A stretch of DNA of 64,000 bases from Ectobius pallidus (GCA_964059195.1 CAXKWD010000005.1:44035825-44099824), one strand, 5' to 3'; shown: positions 46,844 through 60,049, counted from the stretch's first letter. Notes: generated by a model not told the origin, from the letters alone. Made by a program: numbers and translations.

Positions 46844-49739
46844 AAAGGGTCTAAGTTAGAAAACATTAGGTTACATTGAACGAAGTGTTATAAATTAATT
46901 TTAAAATGTATTGTGTCCGAACATTCTGACTGAAATAATAATGACGTAGGTAATGGGACATATTCACTAATTATGGCTGAATCTACAGGTGTGTCTATAG
47001 TAGAGTACTTGGATTTCTGTATAAAGTAAAATATTATAGCAAACCACTGATACAATAACGATAGACTTTTAGGCCTTGGTGAAGTACACCGATCAAATTA
47101 TGAATCAATTAATTTAAATTTGCCTATTGCCCGGTATGCTTTCAGAAGCAACACATTTTCAAGTTCAGGAATTGATGACATTGGGCTACTATAGCTTCTC
47201 AACTTAGCTACATGAGGTAATAACAATATAAGCGAACTTGCTTTGTAAATAAGGTGGGCGTTGAACTACGTACATCTCACACCTTCCCTCTACTGTCCCT
47301 CTCAATGACAACAAATAAAATTATTACATTAAAATTATTAATAAAAACATTGATTTCACAGTCCATGGAATAAATGCATGTTAATCTTTCTATAGCATAC
47401 ACATTTTTTTAAAGAGCCAAATGAGCAGGTCAAAACAAATATTGGTACCATTTAAAAATATGTTAACCATTATTTTTGTATACAATAATTTAGCTTCAAA
47501 CACAATAGTTTTTCCAGGAGCCTTAAAGGTAATGGCCAGGGGCGGCAAGGGTGCTCCAGGCAAAGGACGCAGAGAGCATGTCCCCCCGGCCAGCAAGGGC
47601 CTAGAATGTTTTTGATTGCCGTTTAGCCACAATAAACCTCGAAAATAGTATGGAACGACTTTAAGGTATTTTCGATTACGGGTTAAAGCTTTAAGTCTGC
47701 CGAAGGTAATGTTTCTACCTTATGTGGAAAGGGGTAAACATTAATGCACGTAAGTGGATAATTTAGACTCATAGATGTGAAGACGTCGCGGCTTTCAAGT
47801 CAGTTTTCCATGCGTATAGGGCAGATAGAATCACCAAACTTGTCATGCTTATTGCAATTTGGTGTCCCAATATCCTTAAACAATTTTAAGATTCTAGCTA
47901 TCTTCTAGGTATATAAAAAATTAGATAATTGTTGAATATGTAATAACATTTGAATGGAATAAAATAGAATCTAAGCCTAGCTAAGGTATAACAGATGGGG
48001 ATAAGATAAAAGTGATGGGAGCACTGTGTTGTAGTTCTCTCAAAGTCCGTTGCTGCTGGTGAAATTGGTTTTATGATACGACTTATCGTTTTGGCTACTG
48101 TAAGCCTTAGAAATGTCTGCAGCGACTTTAAAATTGCGTCCGTAATTCAGGTGAGATTTTTTGGGATTAATTAAAAATTTGAATTTTTGGGAATTTTTTC
48201 CAACAGTTAGAGGCTAAAAGCTAAATGTGTGCCAAATTTTATGTTTGTAGCTGCTCTGAAAATGGGTAAACATTAATGGCGGTAAATGAGTGAGTGAATA
48301 AGTGATTGAATTAGCTATGTGACTTTATAGGCCTATTATAGTGAAATGAACGAAGGAGTTAGTGAAAATTTCAGGTTTGTTATCTTTAAATACATGAGCA
48401 TGACTGTTAATAATAAACTGCAATGGCTACAAAAATGCAGGCAGTAGGTAATTAAACTTGTTAATTAGAGGGCTGTTAGCACAGGCATCAAAATAAGCTT
48501 ATCCAGTCTGTTTCCGCTGATACTTCCATTCGTTCGATCTTCCAACTTGTTGTTAGTCTGCTGTCAGTAAGTTGTTCTCAGAAGATTGATGTAGCTGAGT
48601 CAAGAAGGCACTGCTTAAAAAATAATTAAAAAGGAAGACTGCACTGAATATAGAAACAAGAAAGCAACTTCTACAAAGAGATTGTAAACAGGAAGAAAAA
48701 TTCTTGCGTCGCTATAAGAAGCAATTTGAATAGAAGGAGGAAGAATGATTAATATCTTAGTAAATGAGGATATAAATCAAGAGAATCGGTAAGATAGCCA
48801 ACACTGCAGACGGCTCATCATGAGAAAAAATACTTAACTTCACCATTACTGTGATCACTTCACTCAGTATGCAAAGACTCTAAAAGATTGAATGATTTTG
48901 GAGATTTTTTTCCGAACACTGACTTAATAGAATGGTATTTTCGTAGTGACAGAGAACTTTCCAAACTGATAGAAACGTAGCTCATTTCTTCGCCAGATTT
49001 TATTTTTAAAAGTCACACTGACATCGGTGGTGAATACCGGCTGGCATTATCTCTAGCAGTACCATTACCCTATTTCGGTAGGCCTAATTAACTGTATAGT
49101 ATCTATTATGTACGGTGCATTCATGTTTCCATGGACAGGTCTAATTATTTCTTGACATTGCACGAGAATTTTTAGGAAAAAATTCCATGACACAAAGGAC
49201 TCACACCTTGAACCTTTGGCTATCCATACCGAATTCCTCAAATTGAGCTAGCCAGAGTTCGATACACGGCGCCAGATGAAAACTTTCACCTAGGTTTACT
49301 CTTAATGTGCCGCATACCGGATTTCCACCATTTACTGCGCAATGCCATGCAAGGTGTAGATATCTACTGATGCTTCCACAGATTGTTTCTGTTGATATTA
49401 CATGAGAATTAGAGTCGCGCTGTTGGATTAAAACGGTTCGGTTTTCTTCGTTTTAAAAAGTAGGGAATAACTTCGTTCAAAAGCGTTTAAATCTGGTTAA
49501 AATCGCACAATTGGATGGATTTGTGATATCAGTAATTATAGTGGCTCATAGTGTCAATTTTCTGTATATGTTGCAAATCCCACATTGCACATAAAAGAGA
49601 AACTCAGATTTACAACATATTCACTAAATATGTAATAGGAAATGCATTATACTTCCATTAGAAGTTAGAATCTCTATCTTTTCTCAGAATGGAGATTGCC
49701 GGGTTTGCTAATAGACCCCTCATATACACATATATAGGA
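46844..49739. other. Spacer, no gene recognised
   Basis: Mostly AT-rich. A G+C-rich patch at about 47515-47600 (GGCCAGGGGCGGCAAGGG...) gives short frames on both strands with no known domain. About 49225-49290 carries a weak B-box-like GAGTTCGATACACGG that may be a decayed SINE. Confidence 0.4.
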
Positions 49740-50045
49740 GTACGCCGTAGCGTAGTGGTTGAGGCGCTGGGCTACAAACCGGAAGGTCGCGGGTTCGATC
49801 CCCGATGACGTCGTTGAAGTTTTTCAATTGGCCTAATCCTTCTGGTGGCACTATGGTCCTGGGGTCGACTCAGCCTCCAACAGAAAACAGTACCAGGAGC
49901 AATCCTGGGGGTAGAGGCGGCCGGTGCGTAAGGCTGACAACCTTACCACCTTCACGTCCCGAATGTCTAAAAATCAGGGAGCCTCAACCTCCTGGAACCC
50001 TCTGGGCCTCCATGGCCTGTACAGGGAACACTTTACACACATATA
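49740..50045 (+). mobile_element. tRNA-headed SINE, family b (copy 1)
   Basis: The A box TAGCGTAGTGGTTGAGGCGC starts at 49748 and the B box GGGTTCGATCCCC is at 49791-49803, both good matches to pol III promoters. The body has CACTATGGTCCTGGGGTCGA, GAGCAATCCTGGGGGTAGAG, GCGGCCGG and AAGGCTGACAACCTTA. These body blocks recur at 60050-60310. The frame running through it (49805-50224) is not a gene. Confidence 0.85.
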
Positions 50046-50689
50046 CATATAATATCCCCATACGTTTGTTACATGTTTTATTTTATTTTACTTTATTTGA
50101 ATCATTGAATCCGAACAGAACATTACATCGTAACTGGAGAAACTGTACGGTATATTTCTCCTATTTGGAAATGATCGAAAACAAAAGTGAAACAAACACA
50201 AAGCCAGTCACTTGGGTTTCATAATTTGCTCCATTATTTTGACTTCTCTCCCTATCCTATTACAGAAACTTTATACTCAGTATTATTATTATTATTATAA
50301 AAACGAAAACTTGCTGTACTGATTATAATTTGTATAGGAGTATCGTACATAAAATGGCAATCATTTTATTTACATACGATATCTGAATGGTTTAGGTTAC
50401 TATAAATTTTTAGGACATTTATTTAGGAGCGGATATAGAATTTATTAAAGGCGGGCCGAAATAAAGGAAATGGTTGTGGGATATGAAATATCCCCAAAAA
50501 TAAGTGCACAATTTTGAGTTTTTAAGTTCTCTGGGCGATTCCTCTAAATTTCTTAGCATACTAAAACTCTGGGAAATAAGAAATTTCTGTTGATAAATAA
50601 GTGGCATTTACGTAAGTGCTAATCTGAAAAAGTTCACAAGAAATCTTCTTCTTCGTTCCCTGAGTTTTACCTCCTCATAGGCAAATTTA
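50046..50689. other. AT-rich spacer with (ATT)n at about 50281-50296
   Basis: No gene or further repeat recognised. Confidence 0.45.
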
Positions 50690-51063
50690 AACGGCCATGT
50701 CGCCCGGACCTTACAGGACCGTGACCCATCGGAGAAGGGAGTTTTTATGGATCATATAAAACGTTTTTGGCCAGACGAAGACATTGAGGGCTTCCCGGAT
50801 GAGTGATCAGCCCAATGCACCTGCCACCTCCGAGACAACTCGAACACACAGAACGATACACATCAGGTACAACAAGGCGAGGATGGATGAAGGTGATAAT
50901 GACTGCCAGAAAATATCCGTGGACTAGGAAGGCCTAAAGTTTCCAAATATTCGTCTCATAGGTGAAGGCCCCTAATAGGTAACTTGTCCCGACCAGAGAT
51001 AGAATCCGGGCCCGCTGGGTGAAAGGAGCGAACACATCTCCTTACGTCATAGCGGTGGACCAG
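50690..51063 (-). mobile_element. tRNA-headed SINE-like element, family d
   Basis: On the minus strand the segment from 51063 reads GTCCACCGCTATGACGTAAG (A-box region), then CCAGCGGGCCCGGATTCTAT (mutated B box) and CTCTGGTCGGGACAAG. A long G+C-rich body with CCTTCCTAGTCCACGGATAT follows, down to about 50690. The box order and composition fit a tRNA-derived SINE. The B box is degraded, and no second copy is in the window. Confidence 0.55.
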
Positions 51064-52434
51064 TTCACAAGAAATAAAATAATCATTTTATATAGGAAAG
51101 GAAAGTCTTCAGCAATGTCTGTTGCAAATCTTCTAATCACATTTTATACATCAAGTCATTCGGTCAATTTAAAGTAAAATAAAAAGCAAGGGGAATGTCC
51201 GCGTCTCCTACGGCTCCCACACTGGATCCGCCACAGACTTCATTAGTTAATCACTGTAACGGGAAGAAAGATGATCGTAGAGTTGCGTGGTGAGAAGTTG
51301 ATGAAATAATTGACAATTTACTCGAATTATTGAGGTGTACAATATGCTTTTTAAAGTTTGTAGTTAATAGGCATTTAAGAAAATTAACAGAAATATATTT
51401 TATTTATTTTTACCCGAAACCCACTGATGTCAAAATATACGACCTATCAGAAAATAAAAATAAAACAGTTCATTATTTGATAGCATTATTAATATGTTTA
51501 TAATTTCACGACATGAATGAAGACATACATTGTGTATGATCTATTCAACATGACAAGTTAATGACTCACTACATACATATATCTTGTTCTAGAACGGGAG
51601 CAGGCAGTTGTTATGTAATACGAACGTTTAGAGGCGCAATTTCTTTGTTTTTGTTCCTTTTTAGCGTGAAAGAATTGAAACGTGAAAGAGGCGTGGTAAA
51701 TTTCATAGCCCCCCTGTGTCCAATCTTCCTTCAGTGCTTATACCAGTTATGTTTTCTGCACAAATTCGAGCTCGGCTGCGACCCGATAGTTAAGACCTAC
51801 TAGTTTAATAAATGGATTAAAATTTATTGTCGATATAATGAATAGTGGGGGACATTGCAGGGGGATATGCGGGCAGGCAATTTGCATGCTGGATTATTTA
51901 TGGTAGCATGTTTCTATTATGAAAGCCATCTCTGCCTGTCCTGGTGTGTTATTTCTCTCTTTCTAGTCCTCTATGTCCCTTCTTCACCCCCTTCCACTAC
52001 ATGCTTCAACTTACGCCGCTCTGGACCTTCCATTTTGCATTACAAATTACCGTTTCTATCGTAGCCGTCCTCCATGTAAGCTCTTGGATCACCATATTAT
52101 TTCCCTTAAGGCAAAATATACGGTCCTTGTATAAAACGTTATCTCTCCAGCTAAATACCCCTAACAAAATATCTGCCAAAATTTCGCCAGACCTAACTGT
52201 ACAGCTCGGTCAATATTATTATTAAAATCACAAGAATTATATTTTCTTTGTAATATTATTGGAAAATACGTATTATTTACTTTTATGAAAGGAATTTAAT
52301 CATTAGAAGGGATTGAAAATAGCTAATTTATAAAACATTAGAGTTAGGGGTGAGAACACAAGTCACAATTCGCAAATTTCAAATAACCGGTAAAAAAAAT
52401 TAAAGAATACTTGTTTGCAGTAAATGAATATATA
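51064..52434. other. Spacer, no gene recognised
   Basis: Pyrimidine-rich plus-strand frames at 51561-52225 have no recognisable domain. Confidence 0.4.
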
Positions 52435-53511
52435 GGGCCAGTTGTATAAACCTCACTAACTGATGCTAATTTTTAACTCAAAGTTAGAAATTAATTAGCT
52501 ACTTATGTTGTACTCAGCAAAAGTAATCGTAGATTTTGTAACTCACAGTTAAAAATAATTGGAGGAAATAATAAAATATCTGACAACAGTGCAAAAGATG
52601 AGTTAAATTTGCAGAGAGTATTCTGATACTATGATATTACGATATTATGATTACATTTTTGGTAATTAGTTTTCAGTTGATTATTTAAAGACAGAGCATT
52701 ATATTTATGTCTTTAGTATTTGATTTTCAACTGTTTAATCAAAGAAGAGTTCGTTGGAAAACTTTTTCGTGGAAGTCTTGTAAATTTATGCCTCTGCTTT
52801 AACTTGTCCATAGAGGTGTTTAGGTTGTAAATGCAGCCTATAGCATCTATAATGCCTAGAAAGTTACAAATACTGTAGAAATGTAGCATTGTTTTTCTTA
52901 TGACACTGTCCTCAAACATTTTTGGCATTCTAAAAAAAAAAAGCAAAAACAAAAAAACAAAAAACAAAACTTTGGCCTTAATGCATTTTTTGTTGTCACT
53001 TTATGAATGTTTTTACTACTGGTCTTTTGTCCCCAGTAACTATTTGGAAGCTGCCAGTGACAACAATACACATAAAACCTCAGGGTCAGAAGTATCATGA
53101 ATACACCTATATATTGATTAAGGAGACCTGACCTTTGTTCTTGTTCTTCCACTAGAAATTTCGATAACATGTCATTGAGTGCTAATAAAGGATGACATAC
53201 ATGACTTATACCAGTGATTTTTTTATTTACGTTGTATCAATAAATAATCAGAATGGTGTATCAGAATAATCTGAAATCTGTGTCGCAGTTTGTAACGTAG
53301 GGATACCATAACCTACACCAAAGCTAAGGTATCTGTATTTTAATGTCATAGACAAATGAAAGAAAACTGAGTAAAATGACATGAAAATTTAATTAAAAAC
53401 TTCAATTATTAAAATTTCAAATATTAGTTAATGGTTTAACTTGTAAAAATTTCCCAGTTATTTTGAACTGCTGATTAAGGTGAAATAAATTTGGATTAAT
53501 GCTTATACAAC
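52435..53511 (-). mobile_element. PIF/Harbinger-like DNA transposon, decayed
   Basis: Inverted ends GTTGTATAA (52441-52449) and TTATACAAC (53503-53511) flank AT-rich subterminal DNA with repeated AGTTA/TAACT blocks. The minus-strand interior encodes broken peptides with Harbinger nuclease style: LLTLRFYVY (compare the family's 'ALRFYA') and, further on, CNFLGIIDAIGCIY (compare 'FPgviGaIDGtHi'). A roughly 40-bp A-rich tract (52930-52970) interrupts them. About 1.1 kb remains of an element normally near 3 kb. The ends match only over about 9 bp. Confidence 0.55.
52713..53170 (-). pseudogene. Harbinger-like transposase fragments
   Basis: Two overlapping minus-strand frames (53170-52898 and 52967-52713) carry the motifs LLTLRFYVYCCHWQL and HFYSICNFLGIIDAIGCIYN in the order seen in Harbinger transposases. 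The second motif would hold the first catalytic aspartate region, but D-G-T has become D-A-I-G. The rest of the catalytic triad is not visible. The recognition rests on motif memory, so confidence is moderate. Confidence 0.45.
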
Positions 53512-55728
53512 AAAAAGAGACAGTTAAATATAACTGAAACTTATTTTTTCTTGCTAACCACATAATAAACATTTGGTCCTTCATCAGCTAAGTGTTCCTG
53601 TAGTTTTCTAACACTTAAAAACTATAGTGAGTTTTTATATTTAACGCATTCAGGATCCATTATTATCTACAAGTGAAATAGCAGTACAGACTATCAGTGT
53701 CAGTGAACTTGATGGAAACCGTTTCCTCAGGAGTGTAGAAGTGATACTAGGCTATATACAAAGTGGTCCACCTGCTCTTCTTGACAGTAGAATAACAATA
53801 TAAATAATGGAAAGAATCTGTGTGATCAATTGGACAGCGAAACTTTGCGAGGAAGTAATCCTGTTGGTTGTCATTACAGCTTTAGCACACGCACACATGC
53901 ACACATACACATAGACATGTCTGTGTCTCTTTGTGTCTCTGAGCTGAAACCTAATTACTCATTAATTCAGTCGCCACTTTACAAGTCTAAAGCGGATTAG
54001 ATGATACGTCAAAATACTCAGCTGGCTTAAACCACAGCCATGTGACGTGTTCTTCAGATAATTATAGTTACTCTTTTCTGTTAACTAACTTCACATTGAG
54101 AGAAACGAAGCAGGAGGTTTTGCTAATGAAGGTTGTAATTTGTAATATAAAAATCCGCATGAACATATTAGCTCCATGAAATGTTATGTAATGTATGATA
54201 CAAGTGGTACAAACAGAAGTTGCGTGTCGTAAGTGAGTATGTTTGCGAAGCAATCCTACGAGCAAAAAAAATCATTGCACTATGTGTATCAAACGTTATC
54301 TTTAGACAGCCGTTTTGTCAACTAGTAATAAATACTATATTTATTATAATGAATTGCATACTGGGTAGCCGTATTGGAACTTCGAGCTGCTCTGTCATCT
54401 ACTGTAGCATATAAGCCTACTCATGCACATGCGCAGACAGAGGTTATTGATTTCCTGGACAGAGGTTATTGATTTTCCAACATAAGAAATGGAATCAACA
54501 ACGCATTACAAACAACAAGTATTACGGCGTAATATACTTTTACAAAATTCATTTTTATGAAACCGCGTATATTTCACAATCATTTACTACTATTCCTAAC
54601 TAGAAAGTATTTTTCATATAATTGAAATGAAAGTAGATTACAATGGAATTTTTTATAATGCGCCTCTTTTACTTCGTGTGTATTGTGTTGGAAGTTCTAT
54701 TTTTAATCGAAGTTGTCTAAAAAATAAAAATGTAGGTTATTCATTTAGAAGGAGCAGTTGCAAATTTACAAAAAATTCCGTTCTGTAAACTCACTAGTGC
54801 TGGCAGGATTTACTTAGGTATAAATTACTTCCTTGAAATTATATAATTAATTTCACCAGTTACATATTAACTGCCTATTCAAGAAATAAAAAATGTGTAT
54901 TTGCCTTGCAATACGACATTTCCGTACTCTTCTAGAACTTTTTGAAGTTGGAAAAAGTCATTTTTGATAACATACGCTTTATTTCTGTTATGTTTATCTG
55001 CATCACTTGCGGCACTGAAAGGGTCATTCGCATTTTTGCAATCATACTTGTGGACCATGACTTCTAGTTTTAAATTTCTCTGTTGTGGTTTAATTATTTA
55101 CTCATTGTTAATGTTTTAATATTTATGTAATATATGTTTTATGTAGTATACATGTATGTATTGATGTTGGGTTCTAAAATCTATGAAGAATTACTCTATT
55201 TCATTGGCAGCATGCAGGCGTTATAATAAGAAATAAAATAATAGTAGTAGTAATAATAATAATAATAATAATAACAATAATAATAAACTGTTATTAATTT
55301 ATAGGGACTAAAGTATGGTTCCAAGACCCAATAAACAATAAAGAATATTAATCTCATTATCATTTTAATTACAACAATAACAATAATAATACATTATTAT
55401 TAGGTTATTATTATTAATTCTGTCAAGAATTGAGTAGTAACCATGGAAATATATAGCCTATGGGAAAATTATTAGACCGTTTTTACATCCTACATCATTG
55501 ACAGTTTTAAATGTAAATAGGGATTTCATCATATTTATGATGAGTAGGCCTATTTCGAGAACTATATACGTATTGTTGTTTCTAACCCTTTCACTACGAT
55601 TGACGATTCTTCGTCACCGCAAGAAAATTGCACTACAAAAGAGATATAAACAACGCACCGAAAAGTGAAGTCGTTAACTTTGTGCTAGTAGAGCCTACTA
55701 AAACGCTTAATGATTAACTACCAACAGA
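53512..55728. other. AT-rich spacer, no gene recognised
   Basis: Contains a 22-bp tandem duplication (GACAGAGGTTATTGATTT twice at about 54436-54477) and a TAA/TAG-rich run at 55240-55287. No coding similarity. Confidence 0.45.
55240..55287. repeat. (TAA)n microsatellite, imperfect
   Basis: TAG/TAA/CAA trinucleotide run. Confidence 0.9.
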
Positions 55729-55735
55729 GTAGGAT

Positions 55736-56857
55736 CACAGTATAAGTATTAATACAGTACAGAAACTCAGCCCGTTTTTCTGCCAGCCGAGCATACGCGC
55801 GCATTTAATAGCGATCGTAGCGGCCATTATGTAAGACTACAGAAACTACTCCGGGAAGTATGTAAATAAATAGGAGTGTTGTATTTATCAGAACACGCTA
55901 TATTCGAAAGGACCTTATTATTCTGCTGTAAATTTCAGTAATAATAAATGACAAAATCCTGAATTGCATTTCTTCACTTTCTTGAAACATCCAGAAAGGT
56001 AAGAACGAAAATAAGTAATATTTATTGTAGGTCTACTGGCTTACTCGTGATTCTGGTATGGTTATGTTTCAAGTTACTTTAATGTAATATTTTTATATTT
56101 TATTCTGTTGTAATGATTTCTGGTGTATAAAATAGGTCATTAATGGTCGACAAGAAAACGTAGTAACAAAATATGTAAAATATTTGAGTGAAAATTACCG
56201 TCTATGCTTGACACACGCCGAAAACAGACAGTTTATGAATTCCTATAAAAACTCGTTAATTAAAACTGCTGTACCGACGGTGTCTTCAATTCCAAATGCT
56301 CCTGAATTTTTTGTTTTGTTTAATGAAGTCCATGCTGCAGTAATTGACGCTACATAGACCTACAATAAATTGAAGTCGTATATTGCCATATAAGGCAAAG
56401 AATCAAAATACACTGTCAACAATGACGTGCAGGATGAACAACGTGACAGACCTATAATATAATTTACGTAATTAATATGTAGGCTATTTATTATCATAAT
56501 TTGAATTATAAATTATATTAAAGGGCAATGATTTTAAAGAAAAAATACTATGCTTAGTTACAGTCCTTAACCGTAGCCTATTTAGGTATTGTTTACCTCT
56601 TCTTAACTAGACCTGTTTTATTATTTCTTAAATTTAAAATTAGATTTGCATTAAATAAAAATATTCTGTATTTTTCTCTTTTTCTCTTTTAACATAACAT
56701 ATTTTGCGATGTGTTTATGTATTTTCCCAAGCCATTTCATATGATGAGAATGTAGCTTTACTCAACCTCCGCATGGAGCGCTAGTGTCGTCCAGTCAACA
56801 TGATGTCATAGGACTTTTAACACACAGTTTCTGTACTGTATTAATACTTATACTGTG
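55736..56857. mobile_element. Non-autonomous DNA transposon with perfect 32-bp TIRs (P-like?)
   Basis: The left TIR 55736-55767 (CACAGTATAAGTATTAATAC...) and right TIR 56826-56857 are perfect inverted copies over 32 bases. The 7-bp direct repeat GTAGGAT flanks both ends (55729-55735 and 56858-56864). The ends begin CACAG, which fits the CANRG start known for P-superfamily TIRs; TIR length near 31 and a 7-8 bp duplication also fit. No transposase frame is visible in the 1,122 bp. Perfect TIRs and a clean duplication suggest fairly recent insertion. Confidence 0.85.
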
Positions 56858-56864
56858 GTAGGAT

Positions 56865-58824
56865 CTTACAATAAGTATGTTGGAATCCTGCCTTCATTTT
56901 TCTATAGATTATCAAGGATACCATAGTTTAACCTAAAAGTTATCAATGAAACAAGCTTTTAATTGCTAGCTGCTAATGTATTTATAGCTACGTACCATGT
57001 TTGTTTCACTCATGACTTAAGCCTATAATATCACGTCTGGTACATCTAGTTCACTTAAGCTGAAAATGCAGCTTTCGGATACGGCCTTCTCTATAAGTTA
57101 CGGTTTTCATTCGAGGAAACCAGGTAGTTTAAAAAACATTTAGTCGTTAGCATTAATAAATTTTTTCTTAGCCAACGAGGGGGTTAACATAATCTAAAAT
57201 GTGACAATGCACCTTCTAATCGTGGTTATAAGGTGGATTTTAACATAATAGCTTTTTTTCTAATTAATTTAAATCTTATGTTCCATTGGTGACTTCACTT
57301 GATGAATGCTTATATTGATATACAAATTTGTTCAACTCTGTAAGGGTTAATAAAAAAAATTGTTTTAAAAGGCGTATGTCAAATTTTCACTTACATCTCA
57401 ACAAGGAGGCCAAATACTAAGTAGTAATTAATATTTATATTACGGCTTTGTATTTTTATTATCATTAACATAAACATTCAGGCTAACACACTATTCTATT
57501 TTATAAATTTACATTTTTTAATGCGTGTAGCCTAATTATGTTTTGATGTGATCATATTTGCCTTTTCTGTGCTTATTTAATTTAATTTCTCATTATAAAA
57601 GTTCTAAAAGTAAGGTTCATTTATGATAAATAGGCATGTAATATAATTTTATGTGTATAGTGCTATAATTCGTTTATGTGTCCAGATGAAAAATGAAAAA
57701 TAAGTAATAACAAATTTAAAGCTTGTGAATACAGGTCTTTCAATTTTTAAACTTGTAGGAGTGAATATGTGACAAGTAGCATATATTCCAATTTTTCATT
57801 AGCTGTTGTTTGATTTTTTATATTATATTTCTTTTTTCTGACAACAATAATAGTCAATGATTGCGGTAATTCATATTTAAACTATTGTGTTTTTGTTTAT
57901 TTGTTGTCCCTAGATATTCTAAAATCTCCGCAACATTTCTACTTTTTTAGTATAACAGTGACATACAAGTTTATATTTATGTGCGGAAATTGAAAACACT
58001 TTACGAAAGGCTTAAATGTTAATAATTATTTATTCCAAATATTGGGTCATGGATTCACACTGACCAAAAGACGACGAACACTTACTATAAAACAAATAGT
58101 CTATACTGTGTAATGAATTAAACTGAATGAAAGATTCAATATTGTAGTAAAAATTAGTTCAAAGCATTGAAGAATGCATTAAATTCGTAAAAATCTGTAA
58201 AATTCAACAGATATTCTTACAGTATACAATAAGTGATCTTTCGAGGTAATTGTCACGGCTTCACTATGTGGCCAACAATGGAAACTACTGTCGAAACAAA
58301 TGAGTTATAGTGTCGAGGGAGACTAAACACGAAAGATGATAATATAATTTCCCTTCATTCCGAACACCTGAAAATGGCTTCATATGAAATTCCGGTGTAT
58401 CGGTAATATATCACATTTTGACGAAAATTATGATCCTTGTCACAAGTGCCTAGGCATCAACAATGAAAGAGATAATGGTCTCATGTTTTATTAAAATGAT
58501 ATGAATATTTATATAGCTATAATTTCAATTACAATGATAATGCTCCACAGAGGATAGTGTAAAATGCATGGTAGTTCTATTGATTTGCATGCTATTTTAC
58601 AAGTTGTGTTGTTTATATTACAGTAAATGATGCAATGTATGATTGCATCGATAGCGCTGACAAAATGCTTAGGAAGATAGGAACAATATCGTGGGCTTGC
58701 TGCAGAAACCCACTAAGTTAATCTGTGGAGATATTTTACTTAGTTCCTTCATTATCAATATCAAAGAAGAACAGAACTATCTAAATGATTTGAATGCATG
58801 GAAACCAGTGAATGTTCTTTTTCT
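56865..58824. other. AT-rich spacer, nothing recognised
   Basis: Very AT-rich, with no repeats or frames of note. Confidence 0.45.
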
Positions 58825-59275
58825 TTTACTCACTCACTTACTCAATGACAATAGACAATTCCTAAGCAAGCTAAAGGAATATTATTTATTTTATGAGACT
58901 AGGAAGTTCGTTGCCGTGCTTACCTGAGCCCAACATTCAACCCTATTCTCTGCTAACTCCATCCAATCATCCCTCGCAAATCCTACTTCCCTTAAATCTA
59001 TCCTAATATTGTCCTCCTACCTACGTATAGGTCTTCCAAGTGGTCTTTTCCTTCGGGTCTCCCAATCAATATTTTGCAGATATGTCTTTCCTCCTCCATG
59101 TGCAACATGTCCAGCCCATTTCATCCTCCGTGATTTAATTACTCTTACCATATCCGGTGAGGAGTACAGGTCATGAAGCTCACCGTTATGCAATTTTCTC
59201 CAGTCCCCATTTTCATCTCTCTTAGGCCCAAATATTTTCTTAAGCACCTTGTTTTCGAACACTCACAGATTTTGT
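58825..59275 (-). mobile_element. RTE-like LINE 3' end (element D2)
   Basis: The minus-strand coding relic includes MFENKVLKKIFGPKRDENGD, WRKLHNGELHDLYSS, RVIKSRRMKWAGHVAHGGGK and, after frameshifts, IDLREVGFARDDWMELAENR. The 3' UTR shares AACAATTCCT/GACAATTCCTAAGCAAGC blocks with D1 and ends in a (CTCA)n-like tail on the plus strand (about 58827-58845). It reaches further 5' than D1 but has at least two frame breaks, so both copies are dead. Confidence 0.8.
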
Positions 59276-59588
59276 TCTTCCCGAAGAGTAAGCGATTCTT
59301 ATGGACATTTAATTTCATAAGATCATATAACTAAAACATAATTATTTAGTCGACTGCCACATTCATGAACTCACATTTGAGCAAGCTATAAGCATATAGG
59401 CCTATAATGTAACTTGTTAATAAACTATGACTTAATTGTAATAATATATCCAATACATATTCACGCACTTGCTTATACACACAGAAGAGCACAATTATCC
59501 AGTTCATTTCTCGTTTCTTCTCCTAATTTTAATTTATTCATTACTGGATGCACATTTTTATCTTTTGCTTTAATGTAGTATCAAATGC

Positions 59589-59589
<1 letters not shown>
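59276..59589. other. AT-rich spacer, nothing recognised
   Basis: One TAGGCCTA site at about 59397. No gene. Confidence 0.45.

Positions 59590-59664
<75 letters not shown>
59590..59664. repeat. Long (TTA)n microsatellite
   Basis: About 24 TTA/ATT units. The poly-leucine frame across it is an artefact. Confidence 0.97.
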
Positions 59665-59666
<2 letters not shown>

Positions 59667-59689
59667 ATTAATATTAACTTACTACTGTT

Positions 59690-59833
59690 TTTATTATTTT
59701 GCTACTATTTTGTATAATTGTATTTATTGTATTTTTTGAATGAGTACAAATTATGTATTTTATATTCAACCTGCTTGAGTGGAAGAAAATGCCCTATTGC
59801 CTTAATTCTGAGAAGCAAAATAAATCGTTATTA

Positions 59834-59867
<34 letters not shown>
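59690..59867 (+). mobile_element. 3'-end fragment of a LINE related to elements B and C
   Basis: GAGTGGAAGAAAATGCCCTATTGCCTTAATTCTGAGAAGCAAAATAAAT aligns block for block with the element C and B 3' ends (GTGGAAGAGAAGGCC...GGCCTTAA...AATAAA). A (TTA)n tail at 59827-59867 follows. The coding region is absent, so this is a very short 5'-truncated copy. Confidence 0.7.
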
Positions 59868-60049
59868 AATGGTGTTCAGTTTCAGAAGTACTTATTTCAG
59901 ACAAGGAAGAGGAATGCAAATGTCTTTCATTCTTAACCTCGATTAGTAAATTGAACATTTAGCAAGGATGTTCAAAATATGAAACAATAAATTAAATTAA
60001 TGCTAGCGATGTTAATAGAAAGACTATACGGAGTTCCTTGTTCGTTGAG
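59868..60049. other. Short spacer
   Basis: Nothing recognised. Confidence 0.45.

Noticed and set aside
49740..49810. Possible genuine tRNA gene (good A and B boxes)
   Set aside because: No acceptor stem closes the cloverleaf, and a SINE body shared with 60050-60310 follows directly. The similar heads at 31306, 61300 and 548 were rejected for the same reason.
59548..59962. Leucine-rich small proteins
   Set aside because: Translations of (TTA)n microsatellites.
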